A DNA stretch of 64,000 nt, from NCBI GenBank assembly GCA_037013685.1, contig CM072884.1, positions 1,116,001-1,180,000 of the forward strand, written 5' to 3'. Positions 1-12,100 of this stretch are shown in pieces (positions within the stretch are counted from its first letter, which is position 1; each line of letters opens with the position of its first letter). The notes under the pieces were generated by a model. The model did not search any database. It saw only the letters and a program-made list of their open reading frames with translations, and was not told the origin of the DNA. A program made the translations under genes and the position numbers. This DNA comes from Acridotheres tristis. Its lineage: Eukaryota > Chordata > Aves > Passeriformes > Sturnidae.

Positions 1-424
1 GAAAACAAAGAAGGCCCTATATTCTAGCTTTTCTAAGCATTTGAAACTTGGTCTTTTCTGCTGAGGAGGTGAACGTAATCTTTGTGATTATAGGAGTTTT
101 TCATTTGGAAATATGCAGCATTTTGATTGTAGTATCCAAAGAGTGTTTGAAATTGGTGTTGCAGTCTACCTGTTGTGGGCGAAAAGTGGCTGAACCTGAT
201 CAGAGGAGTGAATCCTCTGTTTGTCTCTTGGGCATTTGGTACTCAAGAAATAGTTTTAAAAACCTTCGTAAACACTTTGATCATCCTCTAATGTGTCGCT
301 GATAAAAATGTCCTTTAATTCTTTGTCTGCACGTTCTTCCTGCGCACTCCCTCTTCTTTGGCTAAGAGTCTGCTCTCTCTCCCTTTTCATCCTAGCAAGG
401 GGGAGTGAAGGAATGTTTCTTTCC

Positions 425-625
425 CCTGAAACCGAGCGTGGCCGCCTTGTTATTCCCGATTTCCTGGGGAGCCTTGTGCTTGTGGCTGGCGTGTGGTGCA
501 GCCGAGGTGTGCGGTTCCTGCGGGGCTCGGCTGGGCTGCGGGAATGCGGCCCCATCACGGCGCTCTCTGTTCGGGCTGGTGCTGGAACACCCCGGGCCCG
601 GCTTAGGAAGTTGCCGGAGCTTTGA
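425..625. promoter_or_regulatory. CpG-rich patch, possible regulatory element
   Basis: By hand count there are about 17 CpG in roughly 200 bp, against very few in the surrounding kilobases, together with high G+C. It carries no recognisable FCHSD2 coding start (no sequence for MQPPPRK). It could be an alternative promoter, an orphan CpG island or unmethylated enhancer DNA, or simply GC-rich unique sequence. No TATA box or start site can be assigned. Confidence 0.35.
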
Positions 626-812
626 TCTGCCCTGAGAGGTTCCTCTGAGCTGGTGGGGGTGCTTTGATGTTCTCTGCTGCTGGAGGTGCAGTGCAGAGCT
701 GCTGTCCACTTTGGGAACCGAGACCTCATCTCTGCACGCATCCAAACGCTTCTCTGCTCTCAGGGAGCAGATGGATCTCTCTGCTGGAAGAATTTGTCCG
801 TTGTAGTTGTGA

Positions 813-839
813 TTTTTTTTTTTTTTTTTTTTTTTTTTT
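813..839. repeat. Poly-T run (T27)
   Basis: An uninterrupted run of 27 T directly after the unique segment ttgtagttgtga. No retroelement body was recognised adjacent to it. Confidence 0.95.
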
Positions 840-967
840 GTTCTAAATTTAGCAGGTTAGCTCGATACTGTGCTAGAGGAGGGCTGGGCCCTTTTGTTGA
901 CACAGCTCGCTGGATGTTTGAAATGCCTTTTGCCTTCTCTGCACCCAGCTGTGCTGCTGAACTGGCA

Positions 968-1382
968 GCCCAGAGGAAAGGCTGGGAGAATTGGCATTGT
1001 TCAGCCTGGAAAAGAGAAGCCTTGGGGTGACCTAATTGCCCCTCCCAGGACTGGAAAGGAGCCCATAAGAAAGATGGAGAGGGACCTGAGACAAGGGCGT
1101 GGAATGCCAGGACAAGGGGCATGACTTCAGCCTGCTGAAGAGCAGGGGTAGTTGGGTTTTGGGAGGCAAGTTCTTCCCTGGGAGGGTGGGCAGGCTCTGG
1201 CACAGGGTTCCCAGAGCAGCTGTGGCCACCCCTGGATCCCTGGCAGTGCCCAAGGCCAGGCTGGACAGGGCTTGGAGTGCCCTGGGACAGTGGAAGGTGT
1301 CCCTGCCCATGGCAGGGGGTGGGACTAATGATCTTTCAAATCCCTTCTCACCCAAACCATGCTGTGAGTCTGTGATTCTTTT
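968..1382 (+). mobile_element. CR1 LINE 3'-end fragment
   Basis: Forward copy carrying the usual CR1 tail modules in order: the segment with cagcctggaaaagagaagcc, the ggtgggcaggctctggcaca segment, the cctggatccctggcagtgcc segment, cagtggaaggtgtccctgcc, and a terminal gatct-caaatcccttct with tgtgattctt. It is 5'-truncated, as is usual for CR1, and has no coding potential. Boundaries are approximate. Confidence 0.9.
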
Positions 1383-1624
1383 TTTACCAGCCCTGTGCAG
1401 GTTTTACTGGAGCTCAGGGAAAATGGTTTTAACTGCATTCTACCCCTGTATGTGCTTAGGGCAGGCAGTGGTGCTGCAGGTAGTAGGCAACATCAATATT
1501 CTTGTCGGTGGCAAGAAAATGGGATGACTCAACCCCTTTCAGGTATCTTTTCCATATCTTTTTTAGGTTGGCAATACACTGAAGTTTCTCCTTTTGGGAA
1601 AAATTTATAAGGAATATTTGTGTT

Positions 1625-1740
1625 AAAGGAAAGATTGGACGTAGCACTCGGTGGTGCCAAGGCAGTGATCAGTCAAAACTTGGACTTGATGATCTCAGAA
1701 GGCTTTTCCAACCTAAATGGTTCTGTGATTCTGACATGTA
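1625..1740 (+). mobile_element. CR1 LINE 3'-end fragment (short)
   Basis: The end of a CR1 copy of another subfamily: a gtagcactcggtggt module, then cttggacttgatgatctcag, then ttttccaacctaaatggttc and tgtgattctg. Forward orientation, about 115 bp. Confidence 0.8.
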
Positions 1741-4700
1741 TCTACAGACAGATTTTAGAAATTGTGCCACATGTTTTCAGTGAGCTGTTACATTTTAGCG
1801 ACTTAAAAAATAACAGTGCATCTACTGTACCCTTCTAAAACAGGGTGATTGTGTTCTGAGGAAAAAACCCATTATAGTAATTATTATTACCTGTAGAATC
1901 CATTAAAATACAGGATTTGACTTACATCAGTGTTAGTGACAATGAAACCTTGTGAAGGGCATCATTTAAAATTGAAGTGCTCGCATTAAGACTGTAGGGA
2001 AAGAAAAGGAGAGAAGTCTTTGTAATAAACCTGGGTGGCACTGTCAAGATTCCTAAAATGTGACAGATGTGTAAAGTAAGATCTCCAAGGTGGTTGTTGC
2101 CTGCTGCAAAACCTTCTGCAGATCCAGGATGAAATAAAAAGCATGAATGATGAAATGTGTCTTGGCTTCTTGCTGTTAAGCAAATGGGGATCAAAGAAAC
2201 TCCTCATATTCCTGTTTTCTAAAAGCTCCTGGCAGACAGTCTGAATTATAGCATGCTAGGCTGTTTTTTGTTTTTTTTTTTTCTAAAAGGGAAATGCTTT
2301 GGATTTGATGAATCGGGTTTGGGGAAGCTATAGCAAAGTACCCTTGTATTTGTCTAAATTGTATCTCTCCCTAATTCTTGCTTAGTTTCCCGTTTTAAAA
2401 CAAAAACTCATTAGTAATCATTTTAAATACACTTAAGCTCTGAAACCAATCCTTGCATTTGTTGTGAATGTTAATGCTATAAAGAGGGCACACTTTTGTT
2501 TTGAAAAGGGTGAATGAAATGCTCGCAGTCACCAGCAGCTTTCTGGCGGTTCTTTGTTGTTTTCTTTTTTTATTCTACTGAAGGAAAAACTATTGTTTTA
2601 GCATTGTTTTGTGTCTGGGTGTCATGTTCCTCTGATCACATGTTGGGCTGCTAATACTTCTCTGAGACAAATTGCTGAAAACATTGGCTACGTTTGAGGT
2701 TTCAAGAATTCTCTATATATAGTGACAGAATTGATTTTTTTTTTGGCTCTGTTGCTAGTGGCAACTCATCCTAATCCCAAACTGTACAGTAATGTGATTT
2801 ATGGGGAGTACACTGCTCGCTAGTGAATGCTGTCTGGAATTTTTTTCTCTGTGCATTGCTACAGGGGCACTGTTGAGGCACGAGGTAAAGATATTTCATG
2901 GTTTATCATAGGTTGTGTGGATTAGAACATGTAAAATTCTGAATAAAATCATAGCTCACAAATGCATTTGGGAAAAAAACTGCTTTGTTGTTTTTGATAG
3001 ATTTATAAAGGAGAAATTTGGGAGCTTGTGCTGATAAAAATCACAACTCTCTCCTATTTAAGGCCTAATTTGCTTGTGGGTACTCTCACACCAAGCATTT
3101 TGCATATGTTTTAATATTTTTTATTTAATTCAGTTGGAAACGTTGCCAAGATGGGTTAATAGGTTCTGTATGTTGTAAAGAGCACTTAAAATTGGCCTGT
3201 GCCAGTTATGATTGACCTCTAAATGTCCTGCTAAAAATTGTGACTTTATAACACAATGTGTGGGGAAGTTTTAGGTTTGCAGAGCATCAGTTGAAGTACT
3301 GTGAGTGAGCAGCTCTTGAAGATCCAGATGGACTTTCCAGGAAGGACCATTTTGCAACAGTGGGAAATCATTCATGGTTGGTCATGATCGTCATCAAGGT
3401 CTTTTCCCACCTGAACTATTCAATGTGTGAGAACTTGGGAAGTCAGGACGTTCCAAGTTAAACTTTCTGGCTTTTGTTTTTCAAAGCAGGAGCTCATTTA
3501 TCTGCTCTCTGTGGGCATGGAAGGCAGAATTTTTACTCCTTTGAGTTAAGTGAGGTTAGAACAGTAGTGCCTGCAGTTGCTTGAGGGGCTGGCAGGAGGA
3601 TGATCCGGGTACTGAAAATTATGTATGAAAATTGGGGTAAAAACAATTGTAGGTGGATGCTGGCAGGACAGGCAGGAGACTGCTTTTATCACAAAAATAT
3701 TATGCTCAACTTTGATTCCTTGATTATACAGCTTACAGTATCCTGATACTGAAATCCTGGTTGAGATATTTTCAGCTTTAATACCTCTGTTTACATTCAG
3801 GAGAATTTTCCTTCCGTGTACTTTAGTCTTAGTTGAGGATAAGGGAAGATTTAACGGGTAAACATTCCAAAGGACAAATGGTAGCAAAGCTGTCAGAGCT
3901 GATTAGTTTGAGGTGTGAGATGAGCAGGCTTCTAATTGCAGGGCAGAGATACAGAATCCAGTGCAGTTGTGAGCTCCTGGTACATGCTCCGTGTAGCAGA
4001 AGGATGGAGCAGGGCTCCTCAGGGTGGTAAAATGTTCTGTAGTAGCTGAATCAACAAGGGATTACTGTGTGCTTGGCTGTGAAAGGGATGGGGCGGATAC
4101 TGTAGCTCCTGTTTGCTCGGGGAAAAAAACTGCTAGAAAATCGTGAGATGTGTTGTAGAAGGGAATTTGTAGAGGAGAGAAGAGCTCTGCTGTGGTACAG
4201 CATGTTTGAGCTGCCAGTTACTCCCTTTCTGCAGGAATTTATGGAGCTCGGTTCCGAGGAGCTATTTTAAGACTAAAGAGGAGACAGTACAGAGTATGTA
4301 CATTAAAGTCAAGTTTTAAAAAAGGCCACTCTTTTATTTCTTTTGTGCTTGCCAGAGAGCTGGAGCAGTGCACTGAGGTAAGCAGAAAGTGAGGGCTGGC
4401 TTGCCAGTAAGCTGCAGGAAGGAGAGCTGAATTCCTTGACTCAGCAAGCAAGGAGTTTCCTGATGTTACAAATATTTGTGCTCCACGAGTTGTAGAGATG
4501 CCCTTCGCACGTCTGCTGAGATCAGGCAGACCTCAAGTGGATCCACGAGCAGGAAATGTCACTGGCTTCTCCTGCTGGCTCAGAGAACTTCTCTGTGGGC
4601 AAAACTTGAGGCTGTGGTGACCTCGCCGGGGTGGTTTGGAGTTTGTTCTGCTGCCTCGTGTGCTTTCACAGCCACTGGGACCTTGGCCTGCCCAGCAAGG

Positions 4701-4841
4701 TTCTCCTTAAAAATCTCAGCCTGGAGACCTCGCTCACACCACCTTGGGGTGTTTGTGGTGTGGGAGCTCCGTGTTGTCCGTACTTGCCGTGGCAGGGGAG
4801 GCTGGTGGTCAGAATCGTGTCCAGACTGGTGGTGGCTCGGG

Positions 4842-4932
4842 CTTCTGGCACCACAAATGGCCTTCTGGCACCACAAATGGCCTTCAGGACCACAAATGGC
4901 CTTCAGGACCACAAGTGGCCTTCAGGAGCTGG
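4842..4932. repeat. Minisatellite, 19-20 bp unit, about 4.7 copies
   Basis: Units are cttctggcaccacaaatggc (20 bp, twice), cttcaggaccacaaatggc (19 bp), cttcaggaccacaagtggc (19 bp) and a partial cttcagga. The 20-bp and 19-bp unit types are arranged in blocks, which fits stepwise local expansion. Confidence 0.95.
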
Positions 4933-6479
4933 GATGCGCCGTCAGGAGAGCAGAATTCAGCTCCTTCACTCAGCCGGCGGGCAGAGTGTCCTGGGATGCA
5001 GCCAAGGAGTGATGGGTTCAGCTCAGTTTTCCTAAGGAGGACTTGCAGAGAGCTAAGGAGCAGCCCATCCTGCTGTGAGGGAAAGTCAGGAATTTCAGCA
5101 GAAGTATGGCTGAGCAGGGAAAGCACACGAGGTCGGTGGGCAGTAAGGCAGGAATATGAGAACTTTGCTTGGCTGCTCAAGGACAATATCAGTGACACTT
5201 CCAGCTGGCCAGGGACACGGCGAGTGGAAGGAGGGATGCTCTGGGAATGGGAGCAACAAGACATTTACTGATGGACTCTGCACTACTCAGCAGTTTTATT
5301 TCCCCCACTCAACCTTTCCTGGGGACATCCTGCCCTTTACTGATGTCCGGGAAAACCTTAACATGTAATTTGGAAAGAAGAGCCGAGGTGATGCTCTGAT
5401 GTAGAAACGTGCTCATCAACAAGAGCTGGGGGAAGAATTCCACGTGTGTCTCTCCGTGCTGAAGGACATGAATGTGATCCAATGTGGGAGGTAGCCAGTT
5501 TAACTGGAGACCAGGCAAATAAAGCCAGCCCAAAATCCAAGCAGCAAAACGATGTTTGAACAGTGCAGTTAAATTCCCAACACAGAGCAGTAACTTCTCG
5601 TGGAGTTTATTTAATAGGTGGTGCGAAGCCTTCAGCAGGAAAGGCAGTAGTGGCAATGCTGATATTATTCAAACCTGACATGAACTTTTGCTCCTTGATA
5701 AAAATGCTGCTGAATCCTGCCTATTTCTAATCAATAACATAAACCTGGCAGGTGACAGCGTGCATATCAGAGTCATCTTTCTAGGAAGGGATCTTTTTCA
5801 TTCAGATGGTATAAAACCATTGAACAAAAGAGAGTTTGTTATTTTTAAAACCAAACATAAAGGCTGTGATTTGCTGTAATGTGACCTCTGGTGATTTTTT
5901 GCTTGGAGTGGCTGAAAAGGACCCTAAAGTATTCTGTGCAAGTGGAGATTCTGGTTTTAAATGAAATGGAATGACTTTCTCATTGCTTACAACTTCTTAA
6001 TTTCTTCAGTTGCCTTTTTGAAAGAGCAAAGGCGTGAAATGAACTCCTAGAGAGAGCACTGGTTTTACTGAAATTTGGGGATGTTTAAATCAAAATACAG
6101 TAAAAATATATATATATAGTTAGCCAGAAAGTGATTGGAGGCACCTGGATTCCATGATGACTTCTCTGCTGATGATTTAGTAGTGGTCTGACAGTACAGA
6201 GAGTTGTAATAAAGGAGTTAATTCTTTTACGTGATGTAATTAAGGTGAAGCTTCACTTGCCATGTTTTGTCTGAGGTGAAATTTTTGATGTATAAATAAA
6301 AAATATCATTAGTGGTGTTCAGTGATTGATGTTGGAGTTTTGCTGAGAAAAGGGAAAGTCAAGCTACAAAAATCCCTGAATTTGGAGCCTTGGGTACTTT
6401 ATGACAAGATGGATAAGGGGAATGGATTTGGACTAAAAAGAGAGTAGCTTTAGTTTAAATATTAGCATGAAGGGTATTC

Positions 6480-6680
6480 AGAGGAATTCCCTGTGAGGGT
6501 GGGCAGGCCCTGGCACAGGGTGCCCAGAGAAGCTGCCCCTGGATCCCTGGAAGTGTCCAAGACCAGGTTGGGCACTGGGGCTTGGGGCAGCTTGGAATAG
6601 TGGCCATGTGCCCATGGCACGGTGGGGAATGGGATGTTCTGTAAGGTCCCCTCTGACCATAACCATTGTGGGATTCTGTG
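6480..6680 (+). mobile_element. CR1 LINE 3'-end fragment
   Basis: Forward CR1 tail with gagggtgggcaggccctggc, a cctggatccctggaagtgtc module with a small internal deletion before it, tggaatagtggcc, and the terminal aaggtcccctctgacc and gggattctgtga. Confidence 0.88.
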
Positions 6681-7429
6681 AAGTATGTTCCAAATTTTAA
6701 TAAGCTGGTTGTTGCACTGCCATGCTTTCTGCAGTCTGTGTACAGACTGTACAGTGTTGTTTTGGAAAATAATTTATCCTTCAGATGCTCAGAATTTTAT
6801 GCAAATCTTCTAAAACATTTCTGTAGTGGTAATTCTGTTTAGTAAAGAGAAAAAACACAAAGAGGAGCTTATTACATGCAGTGTTTGAGAGTCTTGTCAT
6901 GATGAATAATTCCTGTAGATTCATTATTGCTCCAGGTATGTTGTCTTTGTCTCTGCTGGACACGGGGAGGGAATATTAATGCAGCGTGTCCCTGCAGACA
7001 CGGGTGTTCCTGGAGTCCCTCATTAGCCATGCAGCTGCTGCTGTGTTATCTTATGTCAGCATTTATTGCCAACCTCTGCCCTGAATGGAGCCACGAGGGT
7101 GATTTATGTGGGCTAGAGTATTTGGGTTTCAGTTGTGCCTTTGTTAGTGACACACCTGTCCTTAAATTAAAAACCAGGTAATGGCAATTGTTTGGTTGTA
7201 CAGTGTTGATTCATTATGGTGCATTTTTCATGTTGCTGGGGAAAAGTGGGAGAAGGCATCCACCTTAAAGTACTGAATTAAACCAAACAAGGACATTGGC
7301 ATTCCTTAACCTGTTTTCCTTCAAGGGGGGGAAAAAACCTTTTGGCCCATTCCTTCCTTCCAAGTATTTCAGGATTGCTCCCCTTTGGATTTTGTGGAGG
7401 GAGCTGGCATTCCAAAGGGTATTTTAACT

Positions 7430-7830
7430 CAGTGCCATGGTCTGAGGAAGGGGCTGGAGCACCAGGAGAGGCTGAGGGAGCTGGGGAAGGGGCTCAGCCT
7501 GGAGACAAGCAGGCTCAGGGGGAACCTTGTGGCTCTGCAGAATTCCCTGACAGGAGGGAGCAGCCTGGGGGGGTCGGGCTCTGCTCCCAGGAACAGGGAC
7601 AGGAGGGAGGCTCAGGTTGGACATCAGCAGGAATTTCTTCATGGAGATGACTGTCAAGCATTGGCAGGGGCTGCCCAGGGAGGTTTGGAGTGCCCATCCC
7701 TGGAGGTGTCCAAGGAATTCCTGGATGTGGCACTCAGTGCTCTGGGCTGGGGACAAGGTGGGGATTGGGCACAGCTTGGACCCGATGATCCATTGATGTT
7801 TTTTCCAACATTAATGATTCTGTGCCTTAG
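7430..7830 (+). mobile_element. CR1 LINE 3'-end fragment (longer, different subfamily)
   Basis: Forward copy of about 400 bp: ggagaggctgagggagctgg, cagcctggagacaagcaggc, ttccctgacaggagggagca, ggctgcccagggaggtttgg, atccctggaggtgtccaagg, cactcagtgctctgg, and a tail gatgatccattgatg with gattctgtg. The long open frame across it on the + strand (7385-7939) is repeat-derived and not treated as a gene. Confidence 0.9.
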
Positions 7831-7964
7831 CAAGACAAATGCCATCATTTTTGAGCATCCCTTCTTCTTCCCCCGGCTTTTATTGCTGAGTGCAGTGCTG
7901 TGTGGTCTGGGGTCATTTGGGGTCTGTGTTCCCTCCTGATTTCTTCCATACTCACAGCCTGCTC

Positions 7965-8150
7965 ACTAATGGGAACAGTTTGCCCAGAGGAGCTGTGCCT
8001 GCCCTTGGATCCCTGCAAGTGTTCAAGGCCATATGGGACATGGGGGCTTGGAGCAACCTGGGATAGTGGAAGGTGTCCCTGTCCATGGCAGGGGGTTGGA
8101 ACAAGATTTTTATTAAGGTCCCTCCTGACTCAGACCATTCAGTGGTGTGA
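7965..8150 (+). mobile_element. CR1 LINE 3'-end fragment
   Basis: Forward copy with agtttgcccagaggagctgt, ttggatccctgcaagtgttc, ttggagcaacctgggatagt, gaaggtgtccctgtccatgg and aaggtccctcctgactcaga. It starts only about 135 bp after the preceding CR1 copy. Confidence 0.88.
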
Positions 8151-8164
8151 GGAGCAGGAAAGGC

Positions 8165-8320
8165 TTTGAGCTGTGTAAGCACTGCTCAGCAGTAACAGGA
8201 ACATCCCTGAGTTATCTGTGTCCAGAACTTGGTGTTCTCAGCACAAATCCCAGGCACAGCCCCATGCCAGCTTCTGTGCAGAAAATTAACTCCATCCCAG
8301 CCAAGCCCAGCACTGTGAGC
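8165..8320 (+). repeat. Dispersed avian repeat, probably LTR-derived, degraded
   Basis: The segment containing agcactgctcagcagtaaca, ctcagcacaaatccca, cacagccccatgcc and cagaaaattaactccatccc resembles a sequence I remember recurring through avian genomes next to endogenous-retrovirus LTRs. It is degraded, has no coding content, and no terminal TG...CA or target-site duplication could be fixed. The class is uncertain. Confidence 0.45.
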
Positions 8321-8439
8321 TGTCCCATGGAACTGGGCAGGGCAGTGCAGCTGCAGGACCTGGAGCTCAGTGGGACTCCAGAGGTGCAGTGGGATACATG
8401 TAGTGGGATACATGATTCCTGTCACCTTGGAAAGGTCAT

Positions 8440-9110
8440 GGCAGTCGGGAGAGCTTCCTGAGCACTGCAGAAAGGCAAATGCTTTACCTATTTTCAAAGA
8501 CCATGGGGAAGAGCATTTTGAGGAACAGCGGCTGCTCATCTTTACCTTAATTCCTGGGAAAATTACACAGCAAAACCTCCTGGAAACCATTTTTGAGGCT
8601 TCTTTTCCATTCCTTGAAGGGGCACAGAGGTGATTTGGAGCAGCCAGCGTGGACTCCCAAGGACAGAAGGTGTTTGATTGCCTTCTGGGCAAGCTGGCAG
8701 TGCATGTGTTGTACGTGGTGGCTCCAGTGAGACCTTTGACACAGTCCCGTGGCACCTTTACAGCCACTCTGGGGACACATGGACTGAATAGCTGGGTGGA
8801 AAATCGGCTGGCCTTCCCAAATCTCAATGGTGGGGAGCAGTGCCAAGTGTTGCTGGCAGCTGGGAATCCCTCAGAGGTCGGATCAGGGCTGATCCATGAC
8901 TTCAGTCACAGCCTGGATGGTGGGATGGAGCTTTTGGCAAACTGAAGGAGCCTCTTAAACTGGGGGAGAAGATTGATAGGCTGGAGGCAGGGCTGTGCCC
9001 AGGGTGACCTCAGGCTGTGGGTGACAGGGGCTGGCAAGAACCTCTGGAAGGTCAACAAAGGCAAATGCCAAGTTCAGGCATTCCAGCCTTGAGCAGCAGG
9101 CCAGGCTGAA
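8440..9110 (+). mobile_element. CR1 LINE ORF2 remnant (decayed reverse transcriptase)
   Basis: The order of blocks follows CR1 ORF2: a gcaaatgctttacctatttt block (counterpart of the 'outcome ... ifkk' region), cctgggaaaattacacagca, the cagcgtggactcccaaggac block, tttgacacagtccc (the FDTV region of RT), ctgggtggaaaatcggctgg, gggctgatccatgact and gaacctctggaaggtcaaca. Several frameshifts, gaps and stops leave no functional frame. It differs from the other copies in being coding-derived rather than 3' UTR. Confidence 0.8.
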
Positions 9111-12100
9111 ATTTCAGTGCCATCCTGGACAGGAACACTTCACTGCATGCCTTCCCTGCTAAAGAGATTGATCAGCAGTGATTTGTGGGCAGGAGTTCCT
9201 AAATAACATCTTTATTCTGCCAGCAGTAATGCAGTATGCTTATTTATTGCCTTTTCCCCACTAAAAATCATTCAAAACCATTTAAAGTCTGGAATGGTTT
9301 ATAAAGAGGACAAGAAAGAATAAATACAGAGAAATCCAACAATATTTGGGGTTGTTTCAAGCTAATGGAGTGGGTTTTGTCACTGGGGCAAAACCAACTG
9401 CTCCCCTTTTTCTTTTCTTCTTTATAATGAGTCCTGTCTTGATGTTTTTTTAATGGAAAATTTTGGAGTGGGTGTATACTTAAAAAAAATGCAGGATAGT
9501 ATTGCTTTGGACATGATTGCACATTGACTGTATGTGCTCCCAGGCACAAGTTGTAAAGTCATAATTTCCCACCGGTGTGTGTTCTGGCTGTCAGGAATTA
9601 TCCATGATCTGCTTTCTGGGAAGCTGGAAATTTTCGGGTGTTTCAAAATTCACTGATTCATCTCTTCTCGAGTGTTGGTGGATTGAGTCAGGTTTAACCC
9701 AGCTGCAATGTGCTCTGCAATTCTTAGGGAGATTTACTTGGGGAATTTTTGATGGGGTGAATTAATTTCAAGTCAAGGTCAGTCAAAAGGTGCATTTCTT
9801 TAGCCTAGTATTTTTGGATGTTTTGGGTGTGATACTAGTTTATCCGTTTTCTGAGGCTTTGTGTTAATTGTAAGTATTTTAAAATTTCTTTAAAATTTCC
9901 AAACAATTTGTCTGGATGTTCATAGCCAAAAAACCCACAAACACAGAAGGCTGCTGGTGTCAGGTGAGCTGTATAAATGTTCCAGTTAATACCTTGGGGT
10001 TTTGATCTTTATCATCATCTTGCACGAGAATTTGTTCCAAATGGGATTCAGGCCTGTTGAATTTCTCAGCCTTTGAATAGACATACATTGAATACTGGTG
10101 CAAATTTAGCCTCTTCTTTTATTCAGGAGCCCTGAACATCAAGTGTGTGTTTACGTTTTTGCATAGCTCTGCATGGAATTAAATTTTTATACAGTGACTA
10201 ATTCACTTTCTGGTTTTCAGGATGTCACTGGGTTTAACTTTCTGCTCTGCAACCTGTGACTTTGATCTTCAGATTTGTACAACTGCACGATATTGGCAGT
10301 TGTGACATTGTCTTCTCAAACATTAATGTATATTTTAATGTTCTTATATTGATTTTTCATAAAAGTGTAAGCTTTACACATTTCCAGCCCAAGTGGACAT
10401 CCATGAAATAATTAAGCCCATCTGTTTCTCCTGTTTCCCTGTAGGAAAGCTTAATGAAATATGATTCTCCACTGACCTGACTCTTTAATTCACATTGTTA
10501 TGCTCTTCTACAATGGGAATATAAAAAGATACCTCAGGATTTCATAGCATCTGTTACCTTTAATGGATATGAGTGATGGAAATACATAGCAGTAGTTGAA
10601 ATTTGGGGTTGGGAATTTGCAGTGAGAGTTGAGCACTAGAAAAAATGGCATTAGCAAAGTGGGAATGGCAGGAAGAGAAGTTTTCTGTCTCGTGCTCTTA
10701 GAATTCCCTGGTCTCACAGAGCCTGAGTGAAAATGGGGAGAAGGGAATAAATATATTGCATTAACGTTGAGAGGATAAAGAAGATATTTAGGAATTACTC
10801 TCCACAAACTAAGATGCCTTTTTGGAGAGTGCAATTCTGGTGTTTCCTGCACTTCTTTAATGGTTACTCTGAGAAAAAGATGTGCCTAGTTTAAAAAAAA
10901 CATTATTTAATGTTCCTGCTTTTTTGCAGACTCACTAATTCATATCTTTAAAAGTTACCAGTAGCTCGAGAACATTTTATTACTTCATGGAAACAAATGT
11001 TTCCTTATATGAATGGACTTGCAAGTCCATCCTGAAGGACAGTAAGGTTAAGGCTGTTCCAGCTTTGCATATAAAATCTGGATACACACGTCAAAGTTTT
11101 CACACTGCCCAAGTTAAGGAACTGTGATGCATTTATTAGTCAGACTTCTCTTTTCCCCTGCTCCAAATAATTTTCTCCTGGGAAATGTGTTGACTTCAGT
11201 CTCCTCTTTCATCATGTTTTGTGATGCATTCATAGTTGTCATAGAAGGGTTGCTGTATGAACCATCCCAAGGTTAAAAGCAGCTTTGTGTTGGGCCAGGG
11301 GAGGGAAGCACAGTCCCGGAGCCACAGGGAGCACTGGCTGCAAGGAATGCAGACAGCTCATCCCCACGGCCTTTCCCTGCTTAACCATTCTCTGCATTCA
11401 GCAAAACAAATTTCAGTATTGGATACATCCTCTTGCCAACTATTTCCCCATTTGAAATGCAGAACAAAATCTAGAACTAAAATATTTTTCAGAAAGAGAT
11501 GCTACTGTACAATCCATTCTCTTCCTGCCAGAGCTTGCTGTCCACCCAATTCCAAGATTTCAGTCGATTTTGGGAGTCAATTTGATTCCCATGTTATTTT
11601 ATAATCCTACACAAGGGCTGGTTGAATGTTTTTATTTTTCTTCTCTGGTGCAAAACTTTTAATGTAGAAAGTTTTTGGGGATATCTCAGGATCCCTACTT
11701 GTCACAGTCATTATTTTGCAATCAATTTAGGAGGAATTTGGTTTGAATGGAGTGGGGAAAAAAGTTCAGGTGAAATACACAACTTCATATCCAGGTTTGG
11801 TGCAATTCAGCCCTGATTCTATGTTTTGAAATGCACTTAGCTGAGAATTTGAAAATAACTTTGTTTGCTTAAAGTATTCCCAGGTTTACGTTCCAAAGAC
11901 TGTCACTTGTTTTATTCTGCCCTTTCAGTATTGATAACACATTGCAGTTATTCCCTGGAGTTATTTGTGCAGTGCTTTATAGTTCTGATAGGAAAGTGAG
12001 TCTTTTTAGAGGAACACTGTGGTTTCTAGGTGTTTGCTAAACCGACTGGGATATTGGATTTTGGAACAGGAGATCTGAAAAGAAATTGGTTTATAATATC

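Noticed and set aside
4476..5271. Overlapping open frames around the minisatellite
   Set aside because: The minisatellite keeps several frames open at once on both strands; no protein family is evident.
7385..7939. 184-codon open frame on the + strand
   Set aside because: It lies across a CR1 3' untranslated fragment, and similar frames recur in other CR1 tails.
8186..8827. Longest open frame in the window (213 codons, - strand)
   Set aside because: It runs antisense through the LTR-like segment and the CR1 ORF2 remnant, has no recognisable domain, and is best explained as a chance frame in GC-richer repeat DNA.
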